The notes under the pieces: model-generated | Seen by the model: only the letters and a program-made list of their open reading frames with translations | Told to the model about the DNA's origin: nothing | The model's database searches: none | DNA from: Meandrina meandrites | Taxonomy: Eukaryota; Cnidaria; Anthozoa; Scleractinia; Meandrinidae | Assembly (NCBI GenBank): GCA_963693305.1 | Contig: OY855915.1 | Coordinates: 15,487,284 to 15,551,283, forward strand | Direction of reading: 5' to 3' | Length of the DNA: 64,000 nt | Shown here: piece by piece, positions 53,690 to 64,000 of the stretch | Position numbering within the stretch: position 1 is the stretch's first letter | Layout of the letters: each line of letters opens with the position of its first letter | Position numbers and translations under genes: made by a program

Positions 53690-56600
53690 ATGGCGCAGTG
53701 GTGTTTCACAGTTGTGTTGTGCTTCATCTTCCTAAATATTCAAGAAGTTGCTTATGGTAAGTAATTCTTTGCTCTGACTTCGTCATAAAATGTTACCTTC
53801 ACTGTAGTTATAACGTCCACTGTATATTTATGCTGAACTGATACGGTGGGGTTTCAGATTGTAAGTTTTATGAGTGAATGAAATGTACGATATAACTTGA
53901 GGTTTCCGTACTGTCACGTCGAGTCAAAGATTATTTTATCACTACTAACTTATAACATGCATATTTCAAGCAAGAAGTTGAAAAGTACTTTCTTTTTACC
54001 GTAATGCCATGCAAAAACATGGATATGTTTTTTTTACAATATAAAAAAGAGTACATAGTGTGTTTAAAATATACTCGGTCTAAGTATGTCAGGCATGTAG
54101 GCAAATAGAAGATTAACTCGCCATTTCTTCATCGTTTGAGTATTGACCCACGATCTTTCATCCCCGATACAGTATATTTTAACAGGTTATCAGCAAGAGT
54201 GACCCCCGGTTCTGAGGAGAGTGAATTTGAGCGCGAGTTCTTGTGGTTATTGAGTAGAACAACTAAAGAGAAGGTTCAGTTGCATGCTCCCAAATGTTCA
54301 TATATAAATATTTTCACTAAGTTAAGCGACACTTTGTGTTCAAAGCGCGTTGGTTCAAATGCTCACAAATTTGAATAAAAAAGTTAAGCAAGGTTTCATG
54401 TTCAAATGTTCAGAGTTTTTAAGAAAACGTTCAGCCTTCAGGATATCTCTGTGCTTTGACCGTATCTACCAGTTACAGGTTCAGTTCAAATTATGTTTAC
54501 TTGACCACAATTTTTTGAAAGCGTACATCATTTATGAGTCGGCAAAATCTCTGGTTAAAACACAGATGTTTATCCTGGCAATAGAAAGAGAAAGAATACT
54601 TAAAGGCTGACACAGACTCCCACTTTTAACACCAATTTTCCGACAGGTCATACACTGTCATAACGTTAATATATAGAATTAGGTAAGCCTAAAAGCGGAG
54701 CTTCCCCTTGAATATTGACCCATGATTCTTTCATCCCCGATACAGTATATTTTAACAGGTGATCATTTACAGTAACCCTTCTTTCTTCTTCCGACGATTC
54801 TGGGGAGAGTGAATATGAGCGCGAGTTATTGTGGTTATTAAAGACCATTAAATAGAACAACTAAAGTGAAGGTTCAGTTGCGTACTCCCAAATACCCATA
54901 AATAAATATTCTCACTAAATGCACAATTAGACAAATATTGTAAACCTTCTACTACGAGCCACATCAGATATTTAAGCCTCTCTCCATCAACTTTGTACTA
55001 CAAAGACAGGTGGTAATATACGTTCGAGAAACTAAAGATGGATTTACTGATAACTGATCATTCGTGCGCCTCGAGTGCTTAGAGCAGAAAACATTTTCTC
55101 TGTTTAGGAACATCTTTTTGTCTTAACCGTATCTACCAGTAACAGGTTCAATTCCGTTACGGTTACTTCACCGCAAAGTTTTGAAAACGTAGGGAGACGT
55201 CAATATTTCGTGGAATCGTGGTATTGCCGTCGTCCTACTTCTCTGGCCTGAGATTGATTCTAAAATTGAAATTGACATTGCTGCAGTGAACTGGATTGCT
55301 CACCTACGCACGTACACATCAAAACTTTTCTGCAATAAATCGGCGGTTATCTTTTATGGCCCAAGGAACCAATGATAGCACACAAGCTACCCGAACGTCC
55401 ATGGCAAAACCATGCGACCGATTTGTTCATACATGACAATGGACATTATCTAATTGAAGTCGACTACTACAGCAGATATTTTGAGCTGAAAAGAATGTCT
55501 ACTACAACGAGCTCAGCAGTAATCAACAAACTGAAAGCAATTTTTGCGGGACTTGCATTCCAGCGTAGTTACTGTCTGACAATGGCCCTAAATTCTCCGC
55601 ACAGGAATTTGTTCATTTTGCCAATGAATGGGACTTCAGTTACGTCACAAGCAGCCCCACATACCCTCCTTTAAAAGTATGGGTTGAAAAGTCTGTTCAC
55701 ACTGCAAAAGAACTCCTAGAAAAATCAAAGTTGAATAAAAGAGATCCATGCATACCTGAGCCTATTAGAATACAGAAACACGCCATTAGATAACTTGGGT
55801 GCACCAGCCCAGCTCTTTATGAGCAGAAAACTATGCTCCATACTACCGACTAAAAGTAATCATCTCAAACCAAACGTTGTAAATCCATAATAAGCAGAGA
55901 AAGAAAAGGGAAAAAATGCAGGTCACAAAAAGCACTGCTATAGTCAGGAGCAAGCGATGAAGTTCACATTTAAACGATGCCATGTTTGAAAGCCTGGGTC
56001 AACACAGCAACCCAAGGTCTTGCACCGTGCGCACCAGGGATGGAAACGAGTATCACAGGAACATGCGCCATTTATTGAAAACAAGGAAGAACCTTTTCTG
56101 AGGGCCACGAATGTAACGATGAGGAAGAATCAATACCAGTGCTAAACCAGAGACCCACAACTAACCAACCGGCATCGGTTATGGGCAACAAGCCATGTGC
56201 TACGTGATTCGGTCAAGTCGTGAAGCCACGTGACTTATGAGCTAATTGCAAAGAACATTTCTGCTCGATTTTTGCGTCAACGGTTATTCACTTTCTGTTA
56301 TTTTGTCGTGTACTACTTGACTTATGAACTAGTTGCAAAGAACACTTTCAGCTGTTATTCGGTTCATTTTTTGTGAGAAGGGAGATCAATGCATGCGCAT
56401 CATTTGGCGCGCTTGATAATTTGCGAACTTCGTTTTGGTGTGTTGGTTCAGAGACCGCTGTCTTTATTTTTTGTAGTTTAGAGCTATTACACAAACGCTT
56501 ATTCTCTCATTTGAATTGAACTTAAAAGATACTTTACAGCGTTGAATTCAAGTTTAAAGGATTTCCTGCTTTTCCTTATCGTCGCCATGGAAATATCGAT

Positions 56601-59015
56601 TTTCCTAAAAGTTTATACTATATCAAACTTCAATCCAATTATAACACCTGGTGTAAATTTTATATCGATCCGAGTCCGGGAAGCGTTTGGTTATAGTCCA
56701 GAAAAAACGGTCTTGAGAGACTTTAAAGAGAGCCTCCACTCTAACAACAGAGTTCACGTTAAATTGTTAGATGTGATGCCTAAGTTCTTAACTATACGCG
56801 TCAAGGGAGAAACAACATTTTATAGTAACAGTAAATGGAAACGTTCATGGCTTTTGAATTTTCCGCGCGCCCCCATTTTGTATTTTATGACGTGCTATGG
56901 TTACCGCTATTGTTAGGAATTGGAGGCTCTTTTGTTTAAAACAACTGGGCAAAAATTACTCGTTGTAAAAATCCAAAATGGCAGTTCGCGGGAAATAGAC
57001 TAAAAACTTTTAAACTTTTCAACTTTTCAGTTCATTGCTACTATAAAATGCTATTTCTTCCTCGACTTCTAAAGTTTGGAATTATCATTATTTCAAACAA
57101 TTCAACGCCAACTTGTCGTTAGAGTGGAGGTTCCCTTTAATGTGCTACACATCTCTAAAAACGTAGGAAGATCGCTTATAAGCAACACGAAAAGCAATGG
57201 ACCAAGTATCGATCCCTGGGGTACTCCCGATGTGATGCAGCTGATTTGAAACAGTTTGTTCTCGATGCTGACTTGCCAAATACTATTGCAAAAACAGTCT
57301 CTATGTATCTTTCATAATATATGCAACTGTTGTCTCAGCTGAGCTCTTTTTGCTGGGACAAAATCAAAACCTTCCCATTTTGGGATCTTTTTGGCCACAG
57401 GCGTGGCCGTTTACTTTCATAACAATCAATAAAAGATCACATTATTCAATGTATTATTGCAGCAAAGGTGATGGGGAAACCGCCATAACATTGATTAGTA
57501 CAACAGATATCAGGGTGTAGAGGGACGGGAAATTTGTCTTAACTTGTCGAAGACATCATTCAGCCAAAGAGAATTGAACATGCTTGCCTCGATTCTATGT
57601 AAGGACCTGTGAAGCAAATTCCCGGACGAGAGGAAATTCCCCCAACCGGAAGATGGGAGATGAATATGTCACAAGCTGCATAAAATCATTAATTTTTTGA
57701 AATAAATATCCTATAAGGCAGCTTAGTTCAGCTTAGTTCAGCAATTCCAATTGCTTTAAGCTTAGAGACGATAATTTTATGATCAATAATGTGTAAGGGT
57801 TTCCTATATCTGATATTATAATTAATACACTTCTGTTCTGGTTTGTAGGAAGCCAAGATAAATGTTTTGGTCAGTCTTGCTACACGTTTTCAAAATCTGG
57901 CAAAACATGGTCTGAGAACCGAGTAACCTGCCAAGGCAAAGGAGGCGACCTAGTTTCCATAGAAACGGAAGGAGAATGGTCTTTCATCAATAATGAGATT
58001 CAACAGCTTTGCATTGGGGTTCCCAACGAATGGCACATTGGTTTGAAAAAGGAGGGGAATGTTTGGCAGTGGGTAAATGGAAGACCACTGACATTAAGCA
58101 AATGGCAAGTGACACACGGAGAGCCATCTGGTGACGGAAATGTCGCTGTTATGTCAAAGGATTACCCGCCGACAAAACAAGGCCTTTTTAATGACCTTCC
58201 AAATCGACTTAAAAGAGCTTATATATGCGAACTACCCAGAGGTAAGATAAGATAAAAGACAACAAGAAATCCAAAAGATAACAAGAAATCGAAAAAGCAC
58301 GAAGTACTAGCACGGGCTGTTTGAAATTTTGGGTGTAAATTAATCCTCTTCTTCAAAGAACTAGATCATAGCCGTGACGGATGTTTGGATAGCCGGGGCC
58401 AGGCTAACATTTCTTAGATACATCTTAACCCGGAAAAGCTCGTTAACCAGATCCCTGGTCTTAACTAGTATAGATTTTGGTGATTTTTCTGAAGCTTACA
58501 ACTCGTTGAGAAGGTATACGAAATCGCTCGTAGCTGTTTTCATGGTGTCCGGATATATAGCCGGTGATATGAAACACTTCCTTGACCTTTTTTTTATAAA
58601 TTTCTTCATGTACTTGAAGCAAATAATTTCTTCTTCTTGAAATGTTAGTTTCATTAAAGAAAATGGATGCCTCTGCAATCAAAGCTGAAATGCTGAACTG
58701 AAAAGTAGACGTTATTGGTATTTTGGATCAAATTAATTAGTTCGTGGACGCAAATAACCTCCCACTTAAACTGTTCTTCAATAATCCTTGAGTTAAAAAA
58801 AAACGGAATACGATATTTGGTGTCCAGATATTATTTGACTAAAAGGGTGAAACTGAAATGTGGAAAAAGCAGGAAACTCATCCATGGTTACAATTTGCTG
58901 ATTAATTTGATTTTTCCCTTTCTAAAACAGTTAGGTGTCAGTGGGAAATGTTTTCTAAATGAAGATGTTGTTTCATGTCAATTTTTCCACAGCCACTCCA
59001 AGTTCAGGAAAATGA
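53690..59015 (+). CDS. Secreted C-type-lectin-like protein 2
   Basis: Three exons in phase 1: 53690-53756 (signal peptide MAQWCFTVVLCFIFLNIQEV), 57849-58241 (C-type lectin-like domain) and 58993-59015 (short tail ATPSSGK, stop). They sum to 483 bases, 160 residues plus stop. The domain reads DKCFGQSCYTF, TWSENRVTCQGKGGDLVSIE, WHIGLKKEGNVWQWVNG, EPS in place of EPN, FND in place of WND and AYICELP. As in lectin 1 the two inner-disulfide cysteines are both missing, while the N-terminal Cys pair of long-form lectin domains is present. Calcium-dependent sugar binding is therefore doubtful. Intron 1 holds a duplicated block, a Gypsy relic, a MITE and a LINE fragment. Confidence 0.82.
54115..55195 (+). 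repeat. About 600-bp tandem duplication inside intron 1 of lectin-like gene 2
   Basis: TTTCATCCCCGATACAGTAT through GAGAGTGAATTTGAGCGCG and ACCGTATCTACCAGTTACAGG (54115-54480) recurs at 54708-55145. The first copy is followed by another promoter-like CATCATTTATGAGTCGGC at about 54529. Confidence 0.75.
55360..56160 (+). pseudogene. Ty3/Gypsy integrase relic
   Basis: LPERPWQNHATDLFIHDNGH, LIEVDYYSRYFELKRMSTTT give the integrase core with its first Asp. The frame then breaks at about 55560, and downstream pieces (SNGLVEKS-like position, LLEYRNTPLDN, SRKLCSILPT) lie in other frames up to about 55870. Dead retrotransposon fragment; no long terminal repeats found. Confidence 0.8.
56722..57142. repeat. 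MITE with TTAA target site
   Basis: TTAAAGAGAGCCTCCACTCT (from about 56723) is inverted as AGAGTGGAGGTTCCCTTTAA (57121-57140), so both ends start at TTAA. Inside lies only a short spurious frame. Confidence 0.75.
57145..57310 (-). pseudogene. Non-LTR retrotransposon (LINE) reverse-transcriptase fragment
   Basis: Minus-strand text FQISCITSGVPQGSILGPLL followed by LISDLP is the fingers/palm block of LINE reverse transcriptases. Only about 50 codons remain. The fragment borders the TTAA MITE on its left. Confidence 0.85.
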
Positions 59016-59019
59016 ACGT

Positions 59020-60085
59020 GTTGTAATCCTTAATTCACAATCTCTGGACCACTACCCATGGGAATCACAGACCGCACACTGTAACAGCAAAATGAAGATG
59101 AATGCTGATTGTTTTGGTTTCTTCCTTTTTCATCTACTGGATTTGATGATTAGGGGCATTATCTATCAACTTTGTGAAATCTAAAATTATAACATAATAA
59201 ATTAAAGCTACGTTGTGGTTGTGCGAAGTAGGTCAATCTATTTCTGACTGCTACATCTCATTTACTCTGTTTCAAACACATTCGTTCGAAGATGGGTCTT
59301 TTATTACTGTGAAACTCAGAAAACCACGAACACCAGAAATATTAATGGCATGTTATTGTGTTGCAAGGAAAAAGCCAATCAGGCGTGAGAAAACTAAACC
59401 GCAAACAGCAACGGTTATTAGTTTATGGTTTTGAGGTTTGCTTGCGTGTCCTGAACTTTATTTTGATTGGGCACTAGACAATCAACATTCCTGAAATATT
59501 TCAGGTGTTCACGGTTTTCTGAGTTTGATAGTAAAAGTTTTGTTCATAAATCCCAATGAATGCTGCCGGGTAAAATACTATGAAGGGATTATAATGCAAG
59601 TGGGAACACGGTGACCGTCGGATTCCGCTCTTGGTTTGAACCCGATCAGTCCACGATATCCTCCAGGTATCGTGGTTAAAACATTGACAAAAGATTCTTG
59701 TGTTTTGTGACACGGAACGTTCTTTCGTGTATGTAAAATAGTGTCTAAAATAATACGGACACTTTCGTGTGTCCTTTTGGTGTCCGCATTGACTGGTTCA
59801 ACTCAAGGCCTTATTTGGCTTCTTTTAATCAAATTTCTCTGGCTTTTTTTTGTTGTAGCTGTTTTTGTTAGAAAGCGATTGGAAAAAATGGAATCAGTTG
59901 CGGTATAAGAGGAGAATTTTGCGAGCTTATTTCGTTTCCTACAAACATCTGCTTCTGCTATTTGGTACATCTGGGCGAGGAGAAACACCGTACCTAGCCA
60001 AATAAAAGTGACTGCGCCTGTTGTCACGACAACGAATTCTAGTGCTCTAGCCTGGTGTTCTACCACCAGCAAACAAATCATTGTC
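59020..60085. other. No supported gene
   Basis: Spacer after lectin-like gene 2. A minus-strand frame at 59803-60081 contains a hydrophobic stretch (FVVVTTGAVTFIWLGTVFLL) but has no other support. Confidence 0.35.
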
Positions 60086-60087
60086 CT

Positions 60088-60246
60088 TTATTTCTCTCTA
60101 AGTCCTCTCATTTCTCGAGCAACAAAACCTTGCACTTGCTTCACAAATTGTAAGAATTCAGGAAGCCTCCCAACTATGGTTTCTGGTTCCCAGTCTCTGC
60201 TACTGAGCAATTCATCCCACTCTTTGCAGTGCAAATGGAGGTCTGT
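60088..60246 (-). CDS. Possible terminal exon of an unrecognised host gene
   Basis: After a TTGTTATTGCAG acceptor the minus strand reads 52 codons of charged, helix-like text (WDELLSSRDWEPETIVGRLP) to a TAA at 60088-60090. It could belong to the gene at 61-64 kb as an alternative last exon, or to a separate gene. Confidence 0.3.
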   Translation of the reverse strand, partial: TDLHLHCKEWDELLSSRDWEPETIVGRLPEFLQFVKQVQGFVAREMRGLREK

Positions 60247-61173
60247 CTGCAATAACAAAAAAATGCCACTTATGTGAATTATCGTATTTTATACATAACT
60301 ACAAGGGGTAGAATCCCAAGATTAGTGTCTTCATATAAGTTATACCGTGGTCTAACCTTGGACCAGATTGAGTTTTTTAAGCCGCGTTGTCTGCTAAATT
60401 TTTTTCAATTGATTCCTAGTTTTTGTCGAAATTGAAAAAATCGTTCCCAACGTATGCCTGGTAAATGAAGAATACCTTATTGCTTATTGCTGATTGCTCA
60501 GTCCATTTTCCTGCTGTTTGATTGCCTTCACAAGTTCAAACATGTGCCAGCCCGTTATACATGTAGTACAATCTGGGCATTAGATTTGCGTGCAGACTTT
60601 CAAAGCTTGGGACTGGGATGTAGCCTCCTTGTTATGCGCCCCGCTTTTAGACGTTTGAAACCAATTGGAAGACAAATAATTGACAGAAATATCAAAATCT
60701 GGTCAAGGTTAAATGAGGCGTCGCCCTGATCCAATCAGAAAGCGCTTTACTTGATTGTCTCTTTAGTTAATTGCATCATTTTGTGAGATAAATATTTAAG
60801 AAGTATGCTATTGGAAATAGTATACTTCTAACTTTTAACCAAGTTCAGTGTCAAAGTTTGTCAAGGCGGTGATTAAGTTTACAATCAGTGGGTGGCCATC
60901 TGCCATTTATAATTTTTCAATTGTCTGAGGAACAGATTAGTCTGAAATGTCATCCGTCCTCTCTTCCTTACCCCCCAGAGGAGGGGCGCGGGCGAGAAGG
61001 ACGTCCTTATTTTCCGGTCACCGCGACAACATCAGATACCACTTTGGTCTACGTTAGTCGTTCGGTTTCCTTATTTCCCTGAATTTTCCCCAGGCAAAAC
61101 GGTTACACTCGTTACTATCGATTACTATCTCAGAAATCGTTTTCGCGGCGACCGGAAGTGGCGCAGTAAAACG
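60246..61173. other. No gene seen
   Basis: A small hairpin AGAAGTATGCTATT / AATAGTATACTTCT lies at about 60799-60830. The rest is unremarkable. Confidence 0.4.
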
Positions 61174-64000
61174 TCATCTGATCCCACAGTTAATCATTAC
61201 CGATTTTCTGGACTCCTCTTTTGTTATGTCACTGCGCCATGAGCTCTCTTTCGAAAGAATGATCGCAAACTCCGGATTAGTGGTATACATAGTTCGTTCG
61301 GAGGACCGCTTATGGATCAAGTGAAATCCCTCGGGTAACTCCTTCTCTGGGAGACATAGTTGAAAAGGATCTCCATCCGTCAGAGTCAATCCGGAAAGAT
61401 ATTGTGACAAGACACGTCTTACTTCTTCCTCGGGTGCATAGTCTGCGGATAGAGCACGATCTACATGTACGGTAAAACAAAAGAAGTTTTAAGACGGAAT
61501 CCGTCAGGAAATCGAGTAATGTTAATTTTAGTTGGCCTATTGCGTTATTTCCCACCCTTTCGTTAATACAAATACGTTAGTTACATCCTGTATTAGCCGT
61601 GATAACACCAACATCATTTCCTACCAGAGCCTGAGAGAATAAATTTCAAAGTTCACAAGCTATAGGTAAAATCTGACGTGTAGCTATTATGTAAAATCGT
61701 CTTTTAAGGTGGCCCGCGGCTATTTTTTGGGAACAGAGGTGCTCTTTTCTAAATCGAGTTTTCGGCATGTAAACCTCAACCGATTTTTCTGATTTTTGGT
61801 AGTCGAAATAACAAATGTTGAACTTTAGGGCGAACAAAATAAACGAACACGAGATATTAGCGTTTTTTAAAAAATCAATTTATGAAAAAAGCGCGAATAT
61901 TTTCCAAACGCGACGATATATTTTTTTCTAATTAATGTCAAAAAGTTCAAATTATCCAAGTTTTAATGTGAGCAAGTTTCAACGAAATCGGCTGGGTAGA
62001 AATTGCTGCATAGTTGACTGTTGAATTTTTGCTTCAAAATATTATGCTTGTGTATAATTGGAAGCTGTTACAACAACGTTTAAGTAATGCTCAGATCCAA
62101 TGGATTATTTGAAAGCTTAATGCCAGCTAAAACGTTGCTGAAAAGTATGGAAAGATCGGAAACTCCTTGAAAAAGTTGTAAACGAATGAAGAGAAAGAGG
62201 TTTACGATGCGTAAATTGTGAATTTTAAAATATTTATTTTTTTCGAATTAAAAAAATCTCTCATACTTTTCTCATACTTGAAAATAAAAGAAAAAAAATC
62301 GGTAGATTTTTTTTTTAATTCTAAAAAAATGAATATTTTAAAATTCTCAATTTACGCATCGTAAACCTCTTCTGCTTCATTTGTCTACAACTTTTGCTGG
62401 GAGTTTCCGATCTTTCCATACTTTTCAGCAACGTCATAGCTGGCATTAAGCTTTCAAATAATCCATGGGATCTTAGCATTACTTAAGCGTTGTTGTAACA
62501 GCATAATATTTTGAAGCAAAAATTCAACAGTCAACTGTGCAGCAATTTCTACCCAGCCGATTTCGTTGGAACGTGCTCACATTAAAACTTGGATAATTTG
62601 AACTTGTTGACATTAATTAGAAAAAAATCTATCGTCGCGTTTGGAAAATATTCGCGTTTTTTTCATAAATTGATTTTTTTAAAAACGCTAATATCTCGTG
62701 TTCGTTTATTTTGTTCGCCCTAAAGTTCAAAGCTTTATAAAATTTGAACATTTGTTATTTCGATTGCTAAAAATCAGAGAAATCGGTTAACGTTTACATG
62801 CCGAAAACTCGATTTAGAAAAGAGCACCTCCGTTCCCAGAAATAGCCGCGCGCCACCTTAAGCCATTCAGTGGAACTTCGAAAATTGTTACCGATTTTTG
62901 GTGTTATTGGGAATGATTTCTTTGGATAAGATATATGAAACAGTAGCATAGAAGTTCGAAATAAGATATTAATAATTTGATATATAATTTTGTCAAAATA
63001 ATACTCGATGTCCTGGCGGATTCCGTCTTAAACGTATTGAGTAAGATATCAATTGGATATACTGAAAGTGTAGTCAGTGACATCAATGAAAATAACGAAG
63101 GGAAACTAAACTTCACCTGTTCGTCCACGAACGGTGAATCTACAATCAAATTCACAGCCAGGAAATAAAATATCGGCCTGCAAATATCTTCGAGATGGTA
63201 AAACCAGCCATCCTCGACATCGTGACTGTGTCAGTTCATCTTCAAAGTTAATCTCTTCCAGGATGTTCTTCACGTCACTAAATGGTATTGGTATGTCCTC
63301 TAACCTTTTGTCGACATTCTTTTGTGTAACCCATACCTATTGAATGAGGATGGAAATGGTGACCATTATGAAGCCAATACGTGACAAAGTTGGTCTATAA
63401 CAGGAGCAATGAGGCTAAAACGCAAGCTTGTCCAAAGGTTAAGCACAACAGTATATTACTTAAAATAAGAATTCTGAAATTTTCTGTCTTGAATATTAAC
63501 AGATCTGCTGTGTTTAAGGAGACACTTTCTGTCGTTTCTGTCTACTCCTAGTCCCATTGGCGTAAACTTAATTCCTTGCATTTCAAATTTCTCATTTAGA
63601 TTAGAATTTTTTTCTATCACTGATGTACATTTTTAATGTAATTTTCATTTTTAATACTATTTTATTGCAAAGCGCCATGAGCCATGGATAAGGCGCTATA
63701 TAACTCTTTTACTATATTCTATTTGGTAAATGATGAATGGCACTGAGTGATGCAATAGCTTGCAATGCCTTCATGAAGCGGGGCTTCCCATTGTCACATA
63801 TACACAGCACTCAATTAATGTACAGGGACTCTCTTCTTTACCTTACATCTTATTTGATGAGAACATGGTGTTAAATATGTTAAATCATATCTGGCTATAA
63901 ATTCTCCAGGCGTCTTCTTGCAGGAATTTCCTTCCAGGATTTTCTCGTCGAGATCCACCCCTTCTTTGAATGCAACTTTCCAGAAACTTCCTTCTGCAGA
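61174..64000 (-). CDS. Unrecognised host gene, three C-terminal exons (5' part beyond the right edge)
   Basis: Minus-strand exons at 64000-63842 (open at the window edge, donor AAG|GTAAAG, phase 0), 63336-63117 (acceptor AATAG, donor ACAG|GTGAAG, phase 1) and 61442-61174 (acceptor CCGCAG, stop 61174-61176). All phases fit and each exon is open throughout, giving at least 215 residues. The text is soluble and charged: FKEGVDLDEKILEGNSCKKT in the first exon, LEEINFEDELTQSRCRGWLV in the second, and LSQYLSGLTLTDGDPFQLCL in the last. I do not recognise the family. The last intron contains the foldback element at 61704-62861. Confidence 0.6.
61704..62861. mobile_element. 1,158-bp foldback element with arms of about 560 bp and TTAA target site
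   Basis: TTAAGGTGGCCCGCGGCTAT at 61704 is inverted as GCCGCGCGCCACCTTAA ending at 62861. The complementarity continues inward through AACACGAGATATTAGCG, CAATTTATGAAAAAA, TTGAATTTTTGCTTCAAAAT and TTTACGATGCGTAAATTG to a centre near 62280, with modest mismatches. No coding capacity. Arms this long relative to the loop are unusual for simple MITEs; the TTAA border suggests mobilisation by a piggyBac-type enzyme. Confidence 0.9.
63640..63710 (+). repeat. Possible retroposon tail (GCGCTATATAA)
   Basis: ATTGCAAAGCGCCATGAGCC through GGATAAGGCGCTATATAA resembles the 3' ends of cnidarian SINE/LINE copies. Only the tail is seen. Confidence 0.35.

Noticed and set aside
56542..56916. 124-codon open frame
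   Set aside because: Overlaps the left end of a TTAA MITE, so the frame crosses an insertion boundary and cannot be an old gene.
59803..60081. Membrane protein of 92 residues on the minus strand
   Set aside because: One hydrophobic stretch only, no family resemblance, and start just behind the stop of a better-supported exon candidate.

Overview
The window is metazoan DNA, most likely from a cnidarian (stony coral or sea anemone). Reasons: short exons with GT-AG introns, very dense MITEs, degenerate TPR genes, PIF/Harbinger, Gypsy, LINE and tRNA-derived SINE remnants, and no bacterial operons. The species call is inference; no database was searched.

Positions 1 to about 11,100 are the right-hand part of an integrated Polinton/Maverick-type (adintovirus-like) DNA virus. 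A long fibre-like ORF leaves the left window edge and sits beside an FtsK/A32-type packaging ATPase; both are on the minus strand. A divergent promoter region separates them from a plus-strand cluster: a PPxY-containing conserved protein, a putative penton (minor capsid) protein, a small basic protein, the major capsid protein, a basic core-like protein, an adenain-type cysteine protease, two zinc-ribbon proteins (one carrying a PLA2-like domain), a DDE integrase with a chromodomain, and a coiled-coil protein. No DNA polymerase B lies in the window; if present it must be to the left. Almost all ATG-initiated genes carry a TATATA-like motif directly before the ATG. Three downstream ORFs (penton part 2, protease, integrase) lack both a usable ATG and that motif, and each lies in the +1 frame of its upstream neighbour at CTTTGA, A11 and A10. 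This is either programmed +1 frameshifting, decay, or assembly error.

From about 10,100 to 15,000 there are hairpins, a 12-bp tandem array, pieces of a dead TPR-repeat gene on the minus strand, a GTAAAG-rich repeat, and a satellite with a 189-bp higher-order unit built of three related submonomers. From 15,000 to 24,000 there are repeats, poly-G-headed repeats, a dead Harbinger transposon (Myb-like ORF plus DDE transposase) and hairpin MITEs.

From about 23.9 to 59 kb lies a family of small secreted-protein genes. They share a signal-peptide exon (M-A-R-W-C-F-T-V-V type, usually ending in phase 1) that is spliced to two unrelated kinds of downstream exon. Two genes carry a C-type-lectin-like domain (38.3-40.4 kb and 53.7-59.0 kb, plus strand). 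Two carry a conserved domain with N-N-C-Y-N-Y-A and D-Y-H-W-Y-R motifs, possibly a cysteine hydrolase (26.4-32.2 kb plus strand; 48.2-52.6 kb minus strand). One signal exon is an orphan and several degenerate copies lie between the genes. This modular cluster of putative secreted effectors is the main host-side observation. The introns and spacers hold complete MITEs, many with TTAA target duplications, an internally deleted Harbinger element, a SINE, a Gypsy integrase relic, a LINE reverse-transcriptase fragment and a recombinase-like relic.

The right end (61.2-64 kb, minus strand) carries three phase-compatible terminal exons of an unrecognised host gene. One of its introns contains a 1,158-bp foldback element with arms of about 560 bp.
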